Shown: positions 44,736-54,759 of the stretch, piece by piece
How positions within the stretch are numbered: position 1 is the stretch's first letter
Layout: every line of letters starts with the position of its first letter
Assembly (NCBI RefSeq): GCF_000429625.1
Contig: NZ_AUCF01000033.1
Span: forward strand, 1-64,000
Reading direction: 5' to 3'
Length of the DNA stretch: 64,000 nt
DNA from: Azospirillum halopraeferens DSM 3675
Lineage (GTDB): Bacteria > Pseudomonadota > Alphaproteobacteria > Azospirillales > Azospirillaceae
The notes under the pieces: model-generated
What the model saw: the letters and a program-made list of their open reading frames with translations, nothing else
Told to the model about the DNA's origin: nothing
Databases searched by the model: none
Translations under genes and position numbers: made by a program

Positions 44736-46180
44736 GCCGCCCCCGCGCAGCAGCCGGTAGCGGTCTTCGCGGGTGCCGGCACCGCGGCGGGTGCGGGATC
44801 GCCGCAGCCGCAGCCGGCCTCCCCGGCCGCCTTGGCGTCGGCGTCGCGCACGCAGCAGGCGTCGACGCCCGCCGGTGCCGGTCCGCCGCAGCAGCCGGCG
44901 GCGGCGGGCGCCTCCTCCGTACCGCTCAGCGCGGCCGTGCTGCACACGCCGGTTTCCGGCAGCACCAGGTGCACGGCGCGGGCCGCCTCCCGGTCGCCCG
45001 CCAGTTCGGCGGCGATGGAGCGCACCTGCTCGTACCCCGTCGCCATCAGGAAGGTGGGTGCCCGCCCGTAGCTCTTCATGCCCACGATGTAGACGCCGGG
45101 TTCGGGGTGGGACAGCTCGACCACCCCGTGAGGCCGCACGGTGCCGCAGGAGTGCAGGTTGGGGTCGATCAGCGGCGCCAGGGCCGGCGGCGCCTCCACC
45201 ACCGGGTCGAGGGCGATGCGCAGCTCCCGCAGGAAGCCGAGATCCGGACGGAATCCGGTGGCGACGACGATGCGATCGACCGACACGTCCCCCGGGGTGC
45301 CCCGGCTGCGGGCGTGGACGCGCAGCCCGGCGCCCTCGCGCTCCACCCGCTCCGCGGCGAAGCCGGTCAGCAGGTCCAGCCGCCCCTCGTCGATCGCGCG
45401 GCGGGCGGCGAGCCCGAGGGCGCCGCGCGCCGGCAGCGCGTCGTTCAGGCCGCCGCCCGCCAGCGTCGCCACGCCGTCGCGGCGCAGCGCCCACAGCACG
45501 CGGGTTTCCGGTGCCTCCTGCTGCAAGGCCAGGAGGTCGAGCACCACGTTGATGGCTGAGTGGCCGGAGCCGACCACCAGCACGCGCGCACCGGCGTAGT
45601 CGTTCCGCGCCGCGCCGCGCACGTCCGGGATGCCGTACGCGATGCGGTCGGCCGCCGCCCGTTCCCCGGGCACCGGCAGCCCGTCGGCGCCCATGGGGTT
45701 GGGTGCGAACCAGGTGCCCGAAGCGTCGATGACCGCGCGGACGCGGGCCGCGTGCTCCGTTCCCTCGGCGTCGCGCCAGCGTACGCGCAACGGCGCGGCG
45801 TCGCGGCCGGCGGTGGTCAGCTTGTCCAGGCCGTCGCGGGCGATGGCCGTCACCTCAGCGCCATAGCGGATGCGGGGGGCGAGCGCGGGGTGGGCGGCCA
45901 GCGGTTCCAGGTAGCGGTCCACGATCTCGCCGCCGGTGGGGATCGCGTCGTCGTCGGGTGCCGTCCAGTCCGTCGTACCCAACAGCCGCCGTGCCGCGGC
46001 GTCGATGTTGTACGTCCAGGGGGAGAAGACTCGTACGTGTCCCCAGGCGCGTACGGCGTGGCCGGCCGCGGGGCCGCGCTCCAGCACCAGCGGCGTCAGG
46101 CCGCGCTCCACCAGATGGGCCGCCGCCGCCAGACCCACCGGGCCGGCACCCACCACCGCGATCGGAAGCTCCTCCACCAT
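44732..46180 (-). CDS. arsO: ArsO-like flavin-dependent monooxygenase with cysteine-rich tail
   Basis: A 482-residue FAD/NAD(P)-binding oxidoreductase. The FAD motif VVGAGPVGLAAAAHL is at the N-terminus and the NADP motif VLVVGSGHSAINVVLDL at about 210, as in flavin monooxygenases. The last 70 residues carry nine cysteines, including four adjacent or near-adjacent pairs (GCCGG, DACCV, GCGCG, GCCAG), that could bind As(III). Genes of this type are called arsO in arsenic islands; the reaction is not well established. The ATG at 46180 follows GGGAGGATT. It is co-transcribed with arsK. Confidence 0.82.
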   Translation of the reverse strand: MVEELPIAVVGAGPVGLAAAAHLVERGLTPLVLERGPAAGHAVRAWGHVRVFSPWTYNIDAAARRLLGTTDWTAPDDDAIPTGGEIVDRYLEPLAAHPALAPRIRYGAEVTAIARDGLDKLTTAGRDAAPLRVRWRDAEGTEHAARVRAVIDASGTWFAPNPMGADGLPVPGERAAADRIAYGIPDVRGAARNDYAGARVLVVGSGHSAINVVLDLLALQQEAPETRVLWALRRDGVATLAGGGLNDALPARGALGLAARRAIDEGRLDLLTGFAAERVEREGAGLRVHARSRGTPGDVSVDRIVVATGFRPDLGFLRELRIALDPVVEAPPALAPLIDPNLHSCGTVRPHGVVELSHPEPGVYIVGMKSYGRAPTFLMATGYEQVRSIAAELAGDREAARAVHLVLPETGVCSTAALSGTEEAPAAAGCCGGPAPAGVDACCVRDADAKAAGEAGCGCGDPAPAAVPAPAKTATGCCAGAA

Positions 46181-46210
46181 GCCCGAATCCTCCCCTTCCC
46201 ATAAGGTTCT

Positions 46211-46231
46211 ATGCATCGATCATCGATGCAT
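46211..46231. promoter_or_regulatory. Perfect 21-base palindrome before arsO, candidate PadR operator
   Basis: ATGCATCGAT-C-ATCGATGCAT is a perfect palindrome in the 64-base gap between padR and arsO. The core GATGC(G/A)T recurs twice as CGATGCGTCA (46677 and 46692) in front of padR, so the same repressor may bind both places. Confidence 0.65.
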
Positions 46232-46244
46232 ATGGACAAATGTT

Positions 46245-46652
46245 TCAGCCGCAGCAGCCGGTGTCCCGGCAGACCTCGGGCGTCACCACCCGCTCGCTGT
46301 CGACCAGGACCCGCGTCACCTCCATCCACGCCTCCACCGCCACCCTGAAGGCCGCGCGGCCACGGTCGGTGAGGGTGTAGACCTTGCGCTCCCGCCCCGA
46401 CACGACTTCCGCCTCGGAGGTGACGTAGCCGCCCTCCTCGAACTCCCGCAGCACGGGGTAGATCGTCCCCTCCGCCGGCGAGCAGCAGCCGTTGGTCGTG
46501 CGCTCCACCGCGCGGGCGATGTCGTAGCCGTGCATCGGCCTCTGGTGCAGGACGCAGAGGATGAAGAACTTCGACAGGCTCATCTTGATTGTGCCGTTCC
46601 AGTAGGAGCGGCTCGTCAGGTCGGGGGCGGTCCGGGTGGTCGTGCGTGCCAT
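46245..46652 (-). CDS. PadR-family regulator with vicinal cysteine pairs
   Basis: A 135-residue PadR-type winged-helix regulator (MHGYDIARAVER, AEGTIYPVLREFEEGGYV). It has six cysteines: C33, a pair at C56-C57 just before the conserved GTIYP, and C128, C133 and C134 at the C-terminus. Cysteine pairs at these places are not needed for the fold and suggest As(III) or Sb(III) sensing. It is first in the unit padR-arsO-arsK and divergent from aioX. Confidence 0.87.
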   Translation of the reverse strand: MARTTTRTAPDLTSRSYWNGTIKMSLSKFFILCVLHQRPMHGYDIARAVERTTNGCCSPAEGTIYPVLREFEEGGYVTSEAEVVSGRERKVYTLTDRGRAAFRVAVEAWMEVTRVLVDSERVVTPEVCRDTGCCG

Positions 46653-46676
46653 GCCCTTTCTGTACACCTTGATGTT

Positions 46677-46701
46677 CGATGCGTCAAGGGCCGATGCGTC
46701 A
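46677..46701. promoter_or_regulatory. Direct repeats before padR
   Basis: CGATGCGTCA occurs at 46677-46686 and again at 46692-46701, 15 bases apart, in the promoter region of padR. On the minus strand the second half of each reads TTGACGCATCG or CTGACGCATCG, and one overlaps a possible -35 box TTGACG. The core resembles the palindrome at 46211-46231. Confidence 0.45.
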
Positions 46702-46798
46702 GAATCGTGGCTATGCCGGACGATCCGTTGCACAAGCGGATCGGCGTCGCTTAGACTGTCGTCGAATCATCGAATCGACCCGACCGGGGGAGGAGCGC

Positions 46799-47656
46799 AT
46801 GGGCGTGCGCCGCCGCACCGTCCTGGCCGGCCTTGCGGCCGGCGCCGCGGCGATGACCGCCCGGCCGGGGCGGGGGGCGGACCCGCTGCGCTTCGGGCTG
46901 ACGCCGGTCTTTCTCGATTCCGACGCGGAGCTTCTCGGCGCCCTGGAAGCCTACCTGGGGGAACGGGTGGGCCGCTCCGTCGCCTTGGTGCAGCGGCGCA
47001 CCTATCAGGAGATCACCACGCTGCTGCTGACGGGCCATCTGGACGCCGCGTGGATCTGCGGCTTCCCCTTCGTGCAGTACCGCAGCCGGCTGGCCCTGGT
47101 GGCGGTGCCGGTCTACCGCGGCCGCCCGCTCTACCGGTCCTACCTGATCGTCGGGGCCGGCAGCGGGGCGGCGACGGTGGAGGATCTGCGCGGCACGGTG
47201 CACGCCTTCTCGGATCCCGACAGCAATTCCGGCTTCCTGGTCACCCAGCACCTGCTGGCGACCCGCGAGGAGACGCCGGCCCGCTTCTTCCGCCGCAGCT
47301 TCTTCACCTACGGGCACCGCAACGTGGTGCGCGCGGTCGCCACCGGCCTGGCCGGCAGCGGCAGCGTCGACGGCTACGTCCACGACGTGATGGGGCAGGC
47401 GGAGCCGGCGCTGGTCGCCGGCACGCGGGTGCTGCACCGCTCCCCCTGGCTGGGCTTTCCGCCGGTGGCCTGCCACGCCGCCCGGCAGGACGCGCCGGAG
47501 ATCCGGGCGTTGCGCGGGGCGCTGCTGTCCATGCCCGACCACCCGGCCGGCCGGGCGGTGCTGGATCTGCTGCGCCTGGACGGCTTCGCGGTCGAACCGC
47601 CGTCCCTGTTCGACCCGATCGCCGCCATGCACGACGTCGTGCGGGCCCATTCATGA
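46799..47656 (+). CDS. aioX: Periplasmic arsenite-binding protein AioX (PhnD-like)
   Basis: A 285-residue periplasmic oxyanion-binding protein of the PhnD family with a Tat-like signal (RRRTVLAGLAAGAAAM). In known aio clusters AioX binds As(III) and passes the signal to the sensor kinase AioS. The one visible mature cysteine, in AAWICGFPFVQYRS, sits where the As(III)-binding cysteine of AioX is expected. It is followed directly by aioS, sharing ATGA. The ATG follows GGGGGAGGAGCGC. Confidence 0.9.
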   Translation: MGVRRRTVLAGLAAGAAAMTARPGRGADPLRFGLTPVFLDSDAELLGALEAYLGERVGRSVALVQRRTYQEITTLLLTGHLDAAWICGFPFVQYRSRLALVAVPVYRGRPLYRSYLIVGAGSGAATVEDLRGTVHAFSDPDSNSGFLVTQHLLATREETPARFFRRSFFTYGHRNVVRAVATGLAGSGSVDGYVHDVMGQAEPALVAGTRVLHRSPWLGFPPVACHAARQDAPEIRALRGALLSMPDHPAGRAVLDLLRLDGFAVEPPSLFDPIAAMHDVVRAHS

Positions 47657-49105
47657 CCGCCCGCCCCCCGTCCCGGTTGCCGCCCCGCTCCCGGCCCCGG
47701 TCCTGGCCGCTGGCCGTCACGGTGCCGCTGCTGGTGGCCGCCCTGATGGCGGCGGTGGGGGCGGCGGTCTCCTACTCCGTGCTCACCCGGCTGGCGGCGG
47801 ACCAGGAGGCGCACCTGCGCGACCTCGCCGCCGCCCGGCTGGACGGGCTGGCGGTGGCCCTCCAGCCCCACGTGGCGCGCCAGGACGTGTGGGAGGCGTT
47901 CGACATGCTGGACCGCGTGCGCCGGCGCGGCGGCGGCATCGACGTCCGGGTGCTGATGGTGATGCTGCCCGACGGCTCGGTCCTCGCCGCCACCGACCCC
48001 GTGGGCTTCCCCGTCGGGTCCGACCTGCCGGCGGACCTGCGCGCCCATCTGGACGCCCCCGCCGGCCTGGTCATCGACGCCGAGCGGCGGCGGGCCTGGT
48101 CGCACCGCGCGCTGGGCGGGGCCGGCCACGTCCTGGCGGAGATGGACATCGCCCCGCTGGTCGCCGTCCGGCGCGAGGTGCTGACGACGCTGCTGCTGCT
48201 GAACGGCGGGCTGACGCTGCTGTTCGCCGCGGTGGGCTACGCCCTGGTGGGCCGGCTGCTGCGCCCGCTGCGGGTGCTCGATCATCATGTGGAGCGGGTG
48301 CGCACCGGCCGGGTCACGCCGATTCCCGCCCGCTTCATCGCCGGGGCGGGGGGTGAGTTCGGGCGGCTGTTCGACCGCTTCAACGCCATGGCCGAGGCGG
48401 TGGCCGAGCGCGAGGCCCTGGCCCGGCGCCTGGCCGACGAGGAGAAGCTGGCCCTGCTCGGCCGGCTGGCCTCGGGCATGGCGCACGAGGTGAACAATCC
48501 CCTGGGCGGCCTGCTGACCGCCGTCGACACGCTGAAGCGCCACGGCGACGACGCGGCGGTGCGGCTGCGCACCGCCGCCCTGTTGGAGCGCGGCCTGTGC
48601 GGCATCGGCAACGTGGTGCGCGCCGCCCTCGTCACCTACAAGGAGCCGCCCGGCGGCGGCGCCATGGCCCCCGACGACCTGGACGACCTGCGCTTCCTGA
48701 TCGGTCACGAGGCGCAGCGCCGCCGCGTCGCGCTGGACTGGCGCAACCGCCTGCCGCCCGGGCCGCTGCCGGTGGACGGCGCGGCGGTGCGCCAGATGGC
48801 GCTGAACCTGCTGCTGAACGCCTGCCGGGCGGTGCCGCCCGGCGGCCGGGTGGCGCTGGACGCGGCCGCCGCCGACGGCGTGCTCATCCTGACCGTCGCC
48901 GACGGCGGGCCCGGCCTGCCGCCGGCCATGGCCGAGCTGCTGCGCAGCCGCGGCACCGCACCGTTGCCCCGCGGCGGCGGCCTTGGCCTGTGGACCGTGG
49001 CCCGCCTGCTGGAGCGCACCGGCGGCACCGTGGCGGTGGACGCCGGCCCCGGCCGCGGCACCGCCGTCACCCTGACCATCCCCTTCCCCGACGCGAGGCC
49101 GAGCC

Positions 49106-49125
<20 letters not shown>
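47653..49125 (+). CDS. aioS: Arsenite-responsive sensor histidine kinase AioS
   Basis: A 490-residue membrane kinase. Membrane helices at about 20-42 and 180-205 flank a periplasmic domain; a HAMP-like linker follows (LRPLRVLDHHVERVRTG). The phosphorylated histidine is H278 in GMAHEVNNPLGG, and the ATPase domain has NLLLNACRA, DGGPGLP and GGGLGLW. It relays the AioX-arsenite signal to AioR. Its end overlaps aioR by 20 bases. Confidence 0.92.
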
Positions 49126-50488
<1,363 letters not shown>

Positions 50489-50830
50489 CGGCGGGATCGG
50501 GCGGGGCTTTCCTGCCCCGGCCGCGGGCCACCGCGCGGCCGGTGCCGGGTTCAGGATTCCGGACGTCGTGAATCCGGCGTGATCCCGCCCTTCGGCGGGG
50601 AAAGGACCGGAACATGGAGAGGGGCAGGCATATCCGGCCGCGCCCCATGATCTGTGTCGCAACGCGTCACCACCCCGGCGGCAAGATGCCGATCGAGCAC
50701 CGTTTCCATGTCCCCGCCGGGTGACGGACCGGAAAAACCACTATTGGATAGGTGGAAAAATCCCTATCAGATAGTGAAAAAAACCATCGGATTGATCGTG
50801 CGTGCGCCATGCGCCGCCGGTCCGGGGCCG

Positions 50831-50890
50831 CGTCCGGAGATCCGAACGCCCCCGGCCGGCGGGGGCGGGCTGCGTTCGGATGTCCGAACG
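50831..50890 (+). promoter_or_regulatory. Pair of palindromic enhancer sites, candidate AioR binding sites
   Basis: CGTCCGGA-GA-TCCGAACG (50831-50848, one mismatch) and CGTTCGGA-TG-TCCGAACG (50873-50890, perfect) are two copies of the same 18-base dyad. Their centres are 42 bases apart, four helical turns, and the nearer one lies about 55 bases before the -24 box. This is a typical layout for dimers of an NtrC-type activator. The rest of 50489-50830 shows no gene or signal that I can support. Confidence 0.75.
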
Positions 50891-50944
50891 CCCCGCGGCC
50901 TCCGCACGGCCGCCGGGCCGGCCCTGCCGCGGCGTTTGCAGCGC

Positions 50945-50960
50945 TGGCATGGCCCTTGCT
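50945..50960 (+). promoter_or_regulatory. Sigma54 (-24/-12) promoter of aioBA
   Basis: TGGCATGGCCCTTGCT fits TGGCAYG-N4-TTGCW with GG and GC exactly ten bases apart, 49 bases upstream of the aioB start. RpoN dependence of arsenite oxidase genes is established in other Proteobacteria. Confidence 0.88.
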
Positions 50961-51008
50961 CCTCCCCCGGTGCACCGGACACACCAAAAAAGAGGGAGGA
51001 GACCACCC

Positions 51009-51536
51009 ATGAAAGGATGCGCGAAGCTCGCCGAGCTGGGGCGCCGGCAATTCCTGCGCGGCGGCGCGGTTGCCGCCGCCGGGGCGGCCGTCACCGCCGC
51101 CGTGCCCGCACCGGCACAGGCCGCCCTTCCCGGCGCCCGCGTCGACTACCCCGCGGAGCGGCTGGCCAACCTGAAGGACCTGACGGTGGGCGAGCCCCTG
51201 CCCATCGCCTACCCCGACGCGGACTCGCCGGGCGTGCTGATCCGGCTGGGCACGCGGGTGCCCGGCGGGGCGGGGCCGGAGGGCGACGTGGTCGCCTACT
51301 CCACGCTCTGTCCCCACAAGGGTTATCCGCTGGTCTACAGCGCCGCCGACCGCACGCTCAACTGCCCCGGGCACTTCTCGCGCTTCGACTGCGAGGCGGC
51401 GGGGCAGCAGGTGTGGGGCCACGCCACCCAGAACCTGCCGATGCTGCGCCTTGCCGTCGACGCCGGCGGTGACATCACCGCGGTGGGCATGGACGAGCTG
51501 ATCTACGGGCGCACCCGCAACGTGCTGCAGGGCTGA
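51009..51536 (+). CDS. aioB: Arsenite oxidase small subunit, Rieske 2Fe-2S protein
   Basis: A 175-residue periplasmic subunit exported by the Tat route (GRRQFLRGGAVAAAG). The Rieske motif is C101-P-H103 and C119-P-G-H122. The two cysteines that form a disulfide in most Rieske proteins and in Alcaligenes AioB are absent (tyrosine and glycine instead), as in the Rhizobium NT-26 type. It passes electrons from AioA to a periplasmic acceptor. Followed by aioA after 17 bases. Confidence 0.95.
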   Translation: MKGCAKLAELGRRQFLRGGAVAAAGAAVTAAVPAPAQAALPGARVDYPAERLANLKDLTVGEPLPIAYPDADSPGVLIRLGTRVPGGAGPEGDVVAYSTLCPHKGYPLVYSAADRTLNCPGHFSRFDCEAAGQQVWGHATQNLPMLRLAVDAGGDITAVGMDELIYGRTRNVLQG

Positions 51537-51553
51537 AGGGGGAGGACCGGACC

Positions 51554-54022
51554 ATGACCTACAAGCGCGGAGTCGACCAGCTCCCCATCCCGCCCGCCGA
51601 CGCGGCGGTGCACAACGTCACCTGCGATTTCTGCATCGTCGGTTGCGGCTACAAAGCCTACACCTGGCCCATCGACGCGCAGGGCGGCCCCGAGCCCGGC
51701 CGCAACGCGCTGGGCGAGGACCTGTCGCGCCAGCAGGGCGCCGAGAGCGGCGCCTGGTACGCGCCGTCCATGTACAATGTGGTCAAGCGGGACGGCAAGC
51801 TCGTCCACCTCGTCATCAAGCCGGACAAGGACTGCGAGGTGAACGCCGGCCTCACCTCGGTGCGCGGCGGCCGCATGGCGGAAACCCGCGTGTCGGAGCA
51901 GACCGGCACCATGACCGCCCGCCTGACCAGCCCCATGGTCTGGCGCTATTCCCAGATGATGCCGACCTCGTGGGAGGACTCCCTGTCCCTGGTCGCCGAC
52001 GTCACCCGCCGCGTCATCGAGGAGATGGGGGAGGACGGGGTGATCGTCTCGGCCTTCGACCACGGCGGGGCGGCCGGCGGCTACGAGAACACCTGGGGCA
52101 CCGGCAAGCTCTATTTCGACGCCCTGCAGGTCAGGAACATCCGCATCCACAACCGCCCGGCCTACAACAGCGAGGTGCACGCCAGCCGCGACATGGGGGT
52201 GGGCGAGCTGAACAACTGCTATGAGGACGCCGAGCTGGCCGACACCATCTTCGTGGTCGGCGCCAACCCGCTGGAGAACCAGACCAACTACTTCCTCGCC
52301 CACTGGGTGCCCAACCTGCGCGGCGAGTCCCTGGGCCGCAAGCGCGAGCTGCTGCCGGACGAAGCCCACGCCGCCGGGCGCATCATCATCGTCGACCCGC
52401 GCCGCACCGTGTCGGTCGGCGCCTGCGAGACGGTGGCCGGCCGGGAGAACGTGCTGCACCTTCCCATCGAGCCCGGCACCGACCTGGTGCTGCTGAACGC
52501 GCTGCTGACCGAGATCGTGGCGCAGGGCTGGCACGCCCGCGACTTCATCGCCGCCCACACCGCCGGCTTCGAGGAGGCCGCGGCGGCCAACCGCACCACG
52601 GTGGAGGAGGCGGCGGCGCTGACCGGCCTCGACCCCGACGCCATCCGCACCGCCGCCCGCTGGATCGCCGAGCCCAAGGCCGACGGCAAGCCGCGGCGCA
52701 CCATGATGGCCTACGAGAAGGGGCTGATCTGGGGCAACGACAACTACCGCACCAACGCCGCCATGGTGAATCTGGCGCTGGCCACCCACAGCGTCGGCCG
52801 CGAAGGGACCGGCTGCGTGCGCCTGGGCGGCCACCAGGAAGGGTATGTGCGCCCCTCCGACGCCCACGTCGGTCGGCCGGCCGCCTATGTCGACGAGATG
52901 CTGATCGCCGGCCGCGGCGGTGTCCACCACGTGTGGGCGGTCGACCACTTCAAATCGACGCTGAACGCCGAGGAGTTCCGCCGCGCCTACCGCCGCCGCA
53001 CCAACCTGGTGAAGGAGGCGATGGACAGCGTGCCCTACGGTGACCGCGAGGCGCAGCTCGCGCAGATCGTCGGCGCCATCCGGCGGGGCGGCCTGTTCAG
53101 CGTGGTCGTCGACATCCTGCCCACCCAGATCGGTGAAGCCGCGCACGTCTGGCTGCCCGCCGCCACGGCCGGCGAGATGAACCTGACCTCGATGAACGGC
53201 GAGCGCCGCCTGCGCCTCAGCGAGCGCTACATGGACCCGCCGGGAGCGGCCCTGCCCGATTGCCTGATCGCGGCCCGCCTCGGCAACGCCCTGGAGGAGT
53301 CGTTCCGGCGCGCCGGCAACGAGGCGTACGCCGCGAAGTTCAAGGGCAAGTTCGACTGGCACAGCGAGGAGGACGCCTTCATGGACGGCTTCCACCGCCA
53401 CGCCGAGGGCGGGGAGCACGTCACCTACGAGCGCCTGCGCGCCATGGGCACCAACGGCGTGCACGAACCGGTGACCGGCTTCGCCGACGGCCGGCTGGTG
53501 GGCACCCGGCGCCTCTACACCGACGGGCGCTTCGGCACGCAGGACGGGCGCGCCCGCTTCCTGAAGACCGAATGGCGGGGGCTGCAGGCGGCCGGCCGGG
53601 CGGCGCAGAAGGCGAAGTATCCCTTCCTCATCAACAACGGCCGCAACAACCTGGTCTGGCAGAACGCCTTCTACGACGTGCACACGCCCTTCGTGCGCGA
53701 GCGCATGCCCGTCGCCCCCATCGAGATGAACCCCGATGACATGAAGGCGCTGGGCGTTGCCGCCGGCGACCTGGTGGAGGTGTACAACGACGTCGGCTCC
53801 ACCCAGGCCATGGTCTACCCGACGCCGACCGCCCGCCGGGGCCACGCCTTCATGCTGTTCATCGCGCCCACCGGCCAGGTTGGCAACGTCATCGGCAAGG
53901 GCACCAACGAGCTGATGATCCCCAACTACAAGAACGTCTGGGCCGACATCCGCCGCATCGGCCGCGCCCCCGGTGCCGACGGCATGAGCTTCAAGGCCAT
54001 CGAGTACCCGCAGGGGATCTGA
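51554..54022 (+). CDS. aioA: Arsenite oxidase large subunit, molybdopterin [3Fe-4S] enzyme
   Basis: Catalytic subunit oxidising arsenite to arsenate in the periplasm, with a bis-molybdopterin guanine dinucleotide cofactor. The 822 residues have the [3Fe-4S] motif C24-X2-C27-X3-C31 (NVTCDFCIVGCGYKAYTW) near the N-terminus and no signal peptide, because it is carried out by the Tat signal of AioB. No fourth cysteine ligand follows, as usual for AioA. Length and sequence are typical. No cytochrome c gene follows, unlike many aio clusters. Confidence 0.96.
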   Translation: MTYKRGVDQLPIPPADAAVHNVTCDFCIVGCGYKAYTWPIDAQGGPEPGRNALGEDLSRQQGAESGAWYAPSMYNVVKRDGKLVHLVIKPDKDCEVNAGLTSVRGGRMAETRVSEQTGTMTARLTSPMVWRYSQMMPTSWEDSLSLVADVTRRVIEEMGEDGVIVSAFDHGGAAGGYENTWGTGKLYFDALQVRNIRIHNRPAYNSEVHASRDMGVGELNNCYEDAELADTIFVVGANPLENQTNYFLAHWVPNLRGESLGRKRELLPDEAHAAGRIIIVDPRRTVSVGACETVAGRENVLHLPIEPGTDLVLLNALLTEIVAQGWHARDFIAAHTAGFEEAAAANRTTVEEAAALTGLDPDAIRTAARWIAEPKADGKPRRTMMAYEKGLIWGNDNYRTNAAMVNLALATHSVGREGTGCVRLGGHQEGYVRPSDAHVGRPAAYVDEMLIAGRGGVHHVWAVDHFKSTLNAEEFRRAYRRRTNLVKEAMDSVPYGDREAQLAQIVGAIRRGGLFSVVVDILPTQIGEAAHVWLPAATAGEMNLTSMNGERRLRLSERYMDPPGAALPDCLIAARLGNALEESFRRAGNEAYAAKFKGKFDWHSEEDAFMDGFHRHAEGGEHVTYERLRAMGTNGVHEPVTGFADGRLVGTRRLYTDGRFGTQDGRARFLKTEWRGLQAAGRAAQKAKYPFLINNGRNNLVWQNAFYDVHTPFVRERMPVAPIEMNPDDMKALGVAAGDLVEVYNDVGSTQAMVYPTPTARRGHAFMLFIAPTGQVGNVIGKGTNELMIPNYKNVWADIRRIGRAPGADGMSFKAIEYPQGI

Positions 54023-54034
54023 GGACGCTTGACG

Positions 54035-54082
54035 GGGCGCTAACGATTCGATATTTGGACAATCATCGAATCGTTAGCGCCC
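54035..54082. promoter_or_regulatory. Perfect 18-base inverted repeat between aioA and arsC
   Basis: GGGCGCTAACGATTCGAT (54035-54052) and its exact complement (54065-54082) flank a 12-base spacer, 13 bases after the aioA stop and 12 bases before the arsC start. It could be an operator for a separate arsC promoter or a hairpin in the aioBA transcript; there is no T-run. Thirteen bases of the right side, AATCATCGAATCG, also occur in front of aioX (46765-46777). Confidence 0.7.
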
Positions 54083-54093
54083 GGAGGGCCGTC

Positions 54094-54615
54094 ATGTCGC
54101 CGCAGAAGGTCTACAACGTGCTGTTCCTGTGCACCGGCAATTCGGCGCGCAGCATCATGGCGGAGTGCATCCTGCGCCGCTGGTCGAACGGGCGGTTCGC
54201 CGCCTTCAGCGCCGGCAGCCGCCCGCGCGGCCTGGTCGACCCCACGGCGCTGGAGCTGCTGCGCCGCTTCAACCACGCCACCGACGGGCTGCGCAGCAAG
54301 GACTGGAACGAGTTCGCCGCGGCCGACAGCCCGGTGCTCGACTTCGTGTTCACCGTCTGCGATCAGGCGGCCGGGGAGCCCTGCCCGGTGTGGCCCGGCC
54401 AGCCGATGACCGCCCATTGGGGGGTGGAGGACCCGGTCGCCTTCGAAGGGCCGGAGGAAAAGCGCCTGAACGCCTTCAAGCGCGTCTATCTGGAGCTGGA
54501 CAACCGCATCAAGATCTTCGCCAGCCTGCGCCTGGAGGGGCTCGACCGGCTCGCCCTCAAGCGGCGCCTGGACGAGATCGGCCGCACCCGCCTCGCCGAG
54601 ACCGGCGCGGCCTGA
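54094..54615 (+). CDS. arsC: Arsenate reductase, low-molecular-weight phosphatase (ArsC) type
   Basis: A 173-residue protein of the LMW tyrosine phosphatase/ArsC family. The anion loop is C13-TGNSA-R19 (CX5R). Two further cysteines, C89 and C97 (VCDQAAGEPCPVW), could form the disulfide relay of thioredoxin-linked ArsC, though the spacing is one residue longer than in Bacillus ArsC. It would reduce arsenate to arsenite for export. The ATG at 54094 follows CGGAGGG. Confidence 0.88.
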   Translation: MSPQKVYNVLFLCTGNSARSIMAECILRRWSNGRFAAFSAGSRPRGLVDPTALELLRRFNHATDGLRSKDWNEFAAADSPVLDFVFTVCDQAAGEPCPVWPGQPMTAHWGVEDPVAFEGPEEKRLNAFKRVYLELDNRIKIFASLRLEGLDRLALKRRLDEIGRTRLAETGAA

Positions 54616-54680
54616 GCACTGCCGCCTCGGTCCAAGGTAGCCTTTGCAACGCACCGCCGGCGGGGGCACAATGCCGGGAT

Positions 54681-54717
54681 CGGCGGCCGCGGCGGGGGAT
54701 CGATCCCGCGGCCGCCG
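54681..54717 (+). terminator. Large GC-rich hairpin after arsC
   Basis: CGGCGGCCGC (54681-54690) and GCGGCCGCCG (54708-54717) pair perfectly, with an inner palindrome GGGATCGATCCC. No T-run follows. It may end the aio-arsC transcript, or simply be a stable structure in the 144-base gap before the next gene. Confidence 0.4.
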
Positions 54718-54759
54718 CGTTGAAACGGGCGGACGGTCCGACGGACGGGGAGGGCGTGC

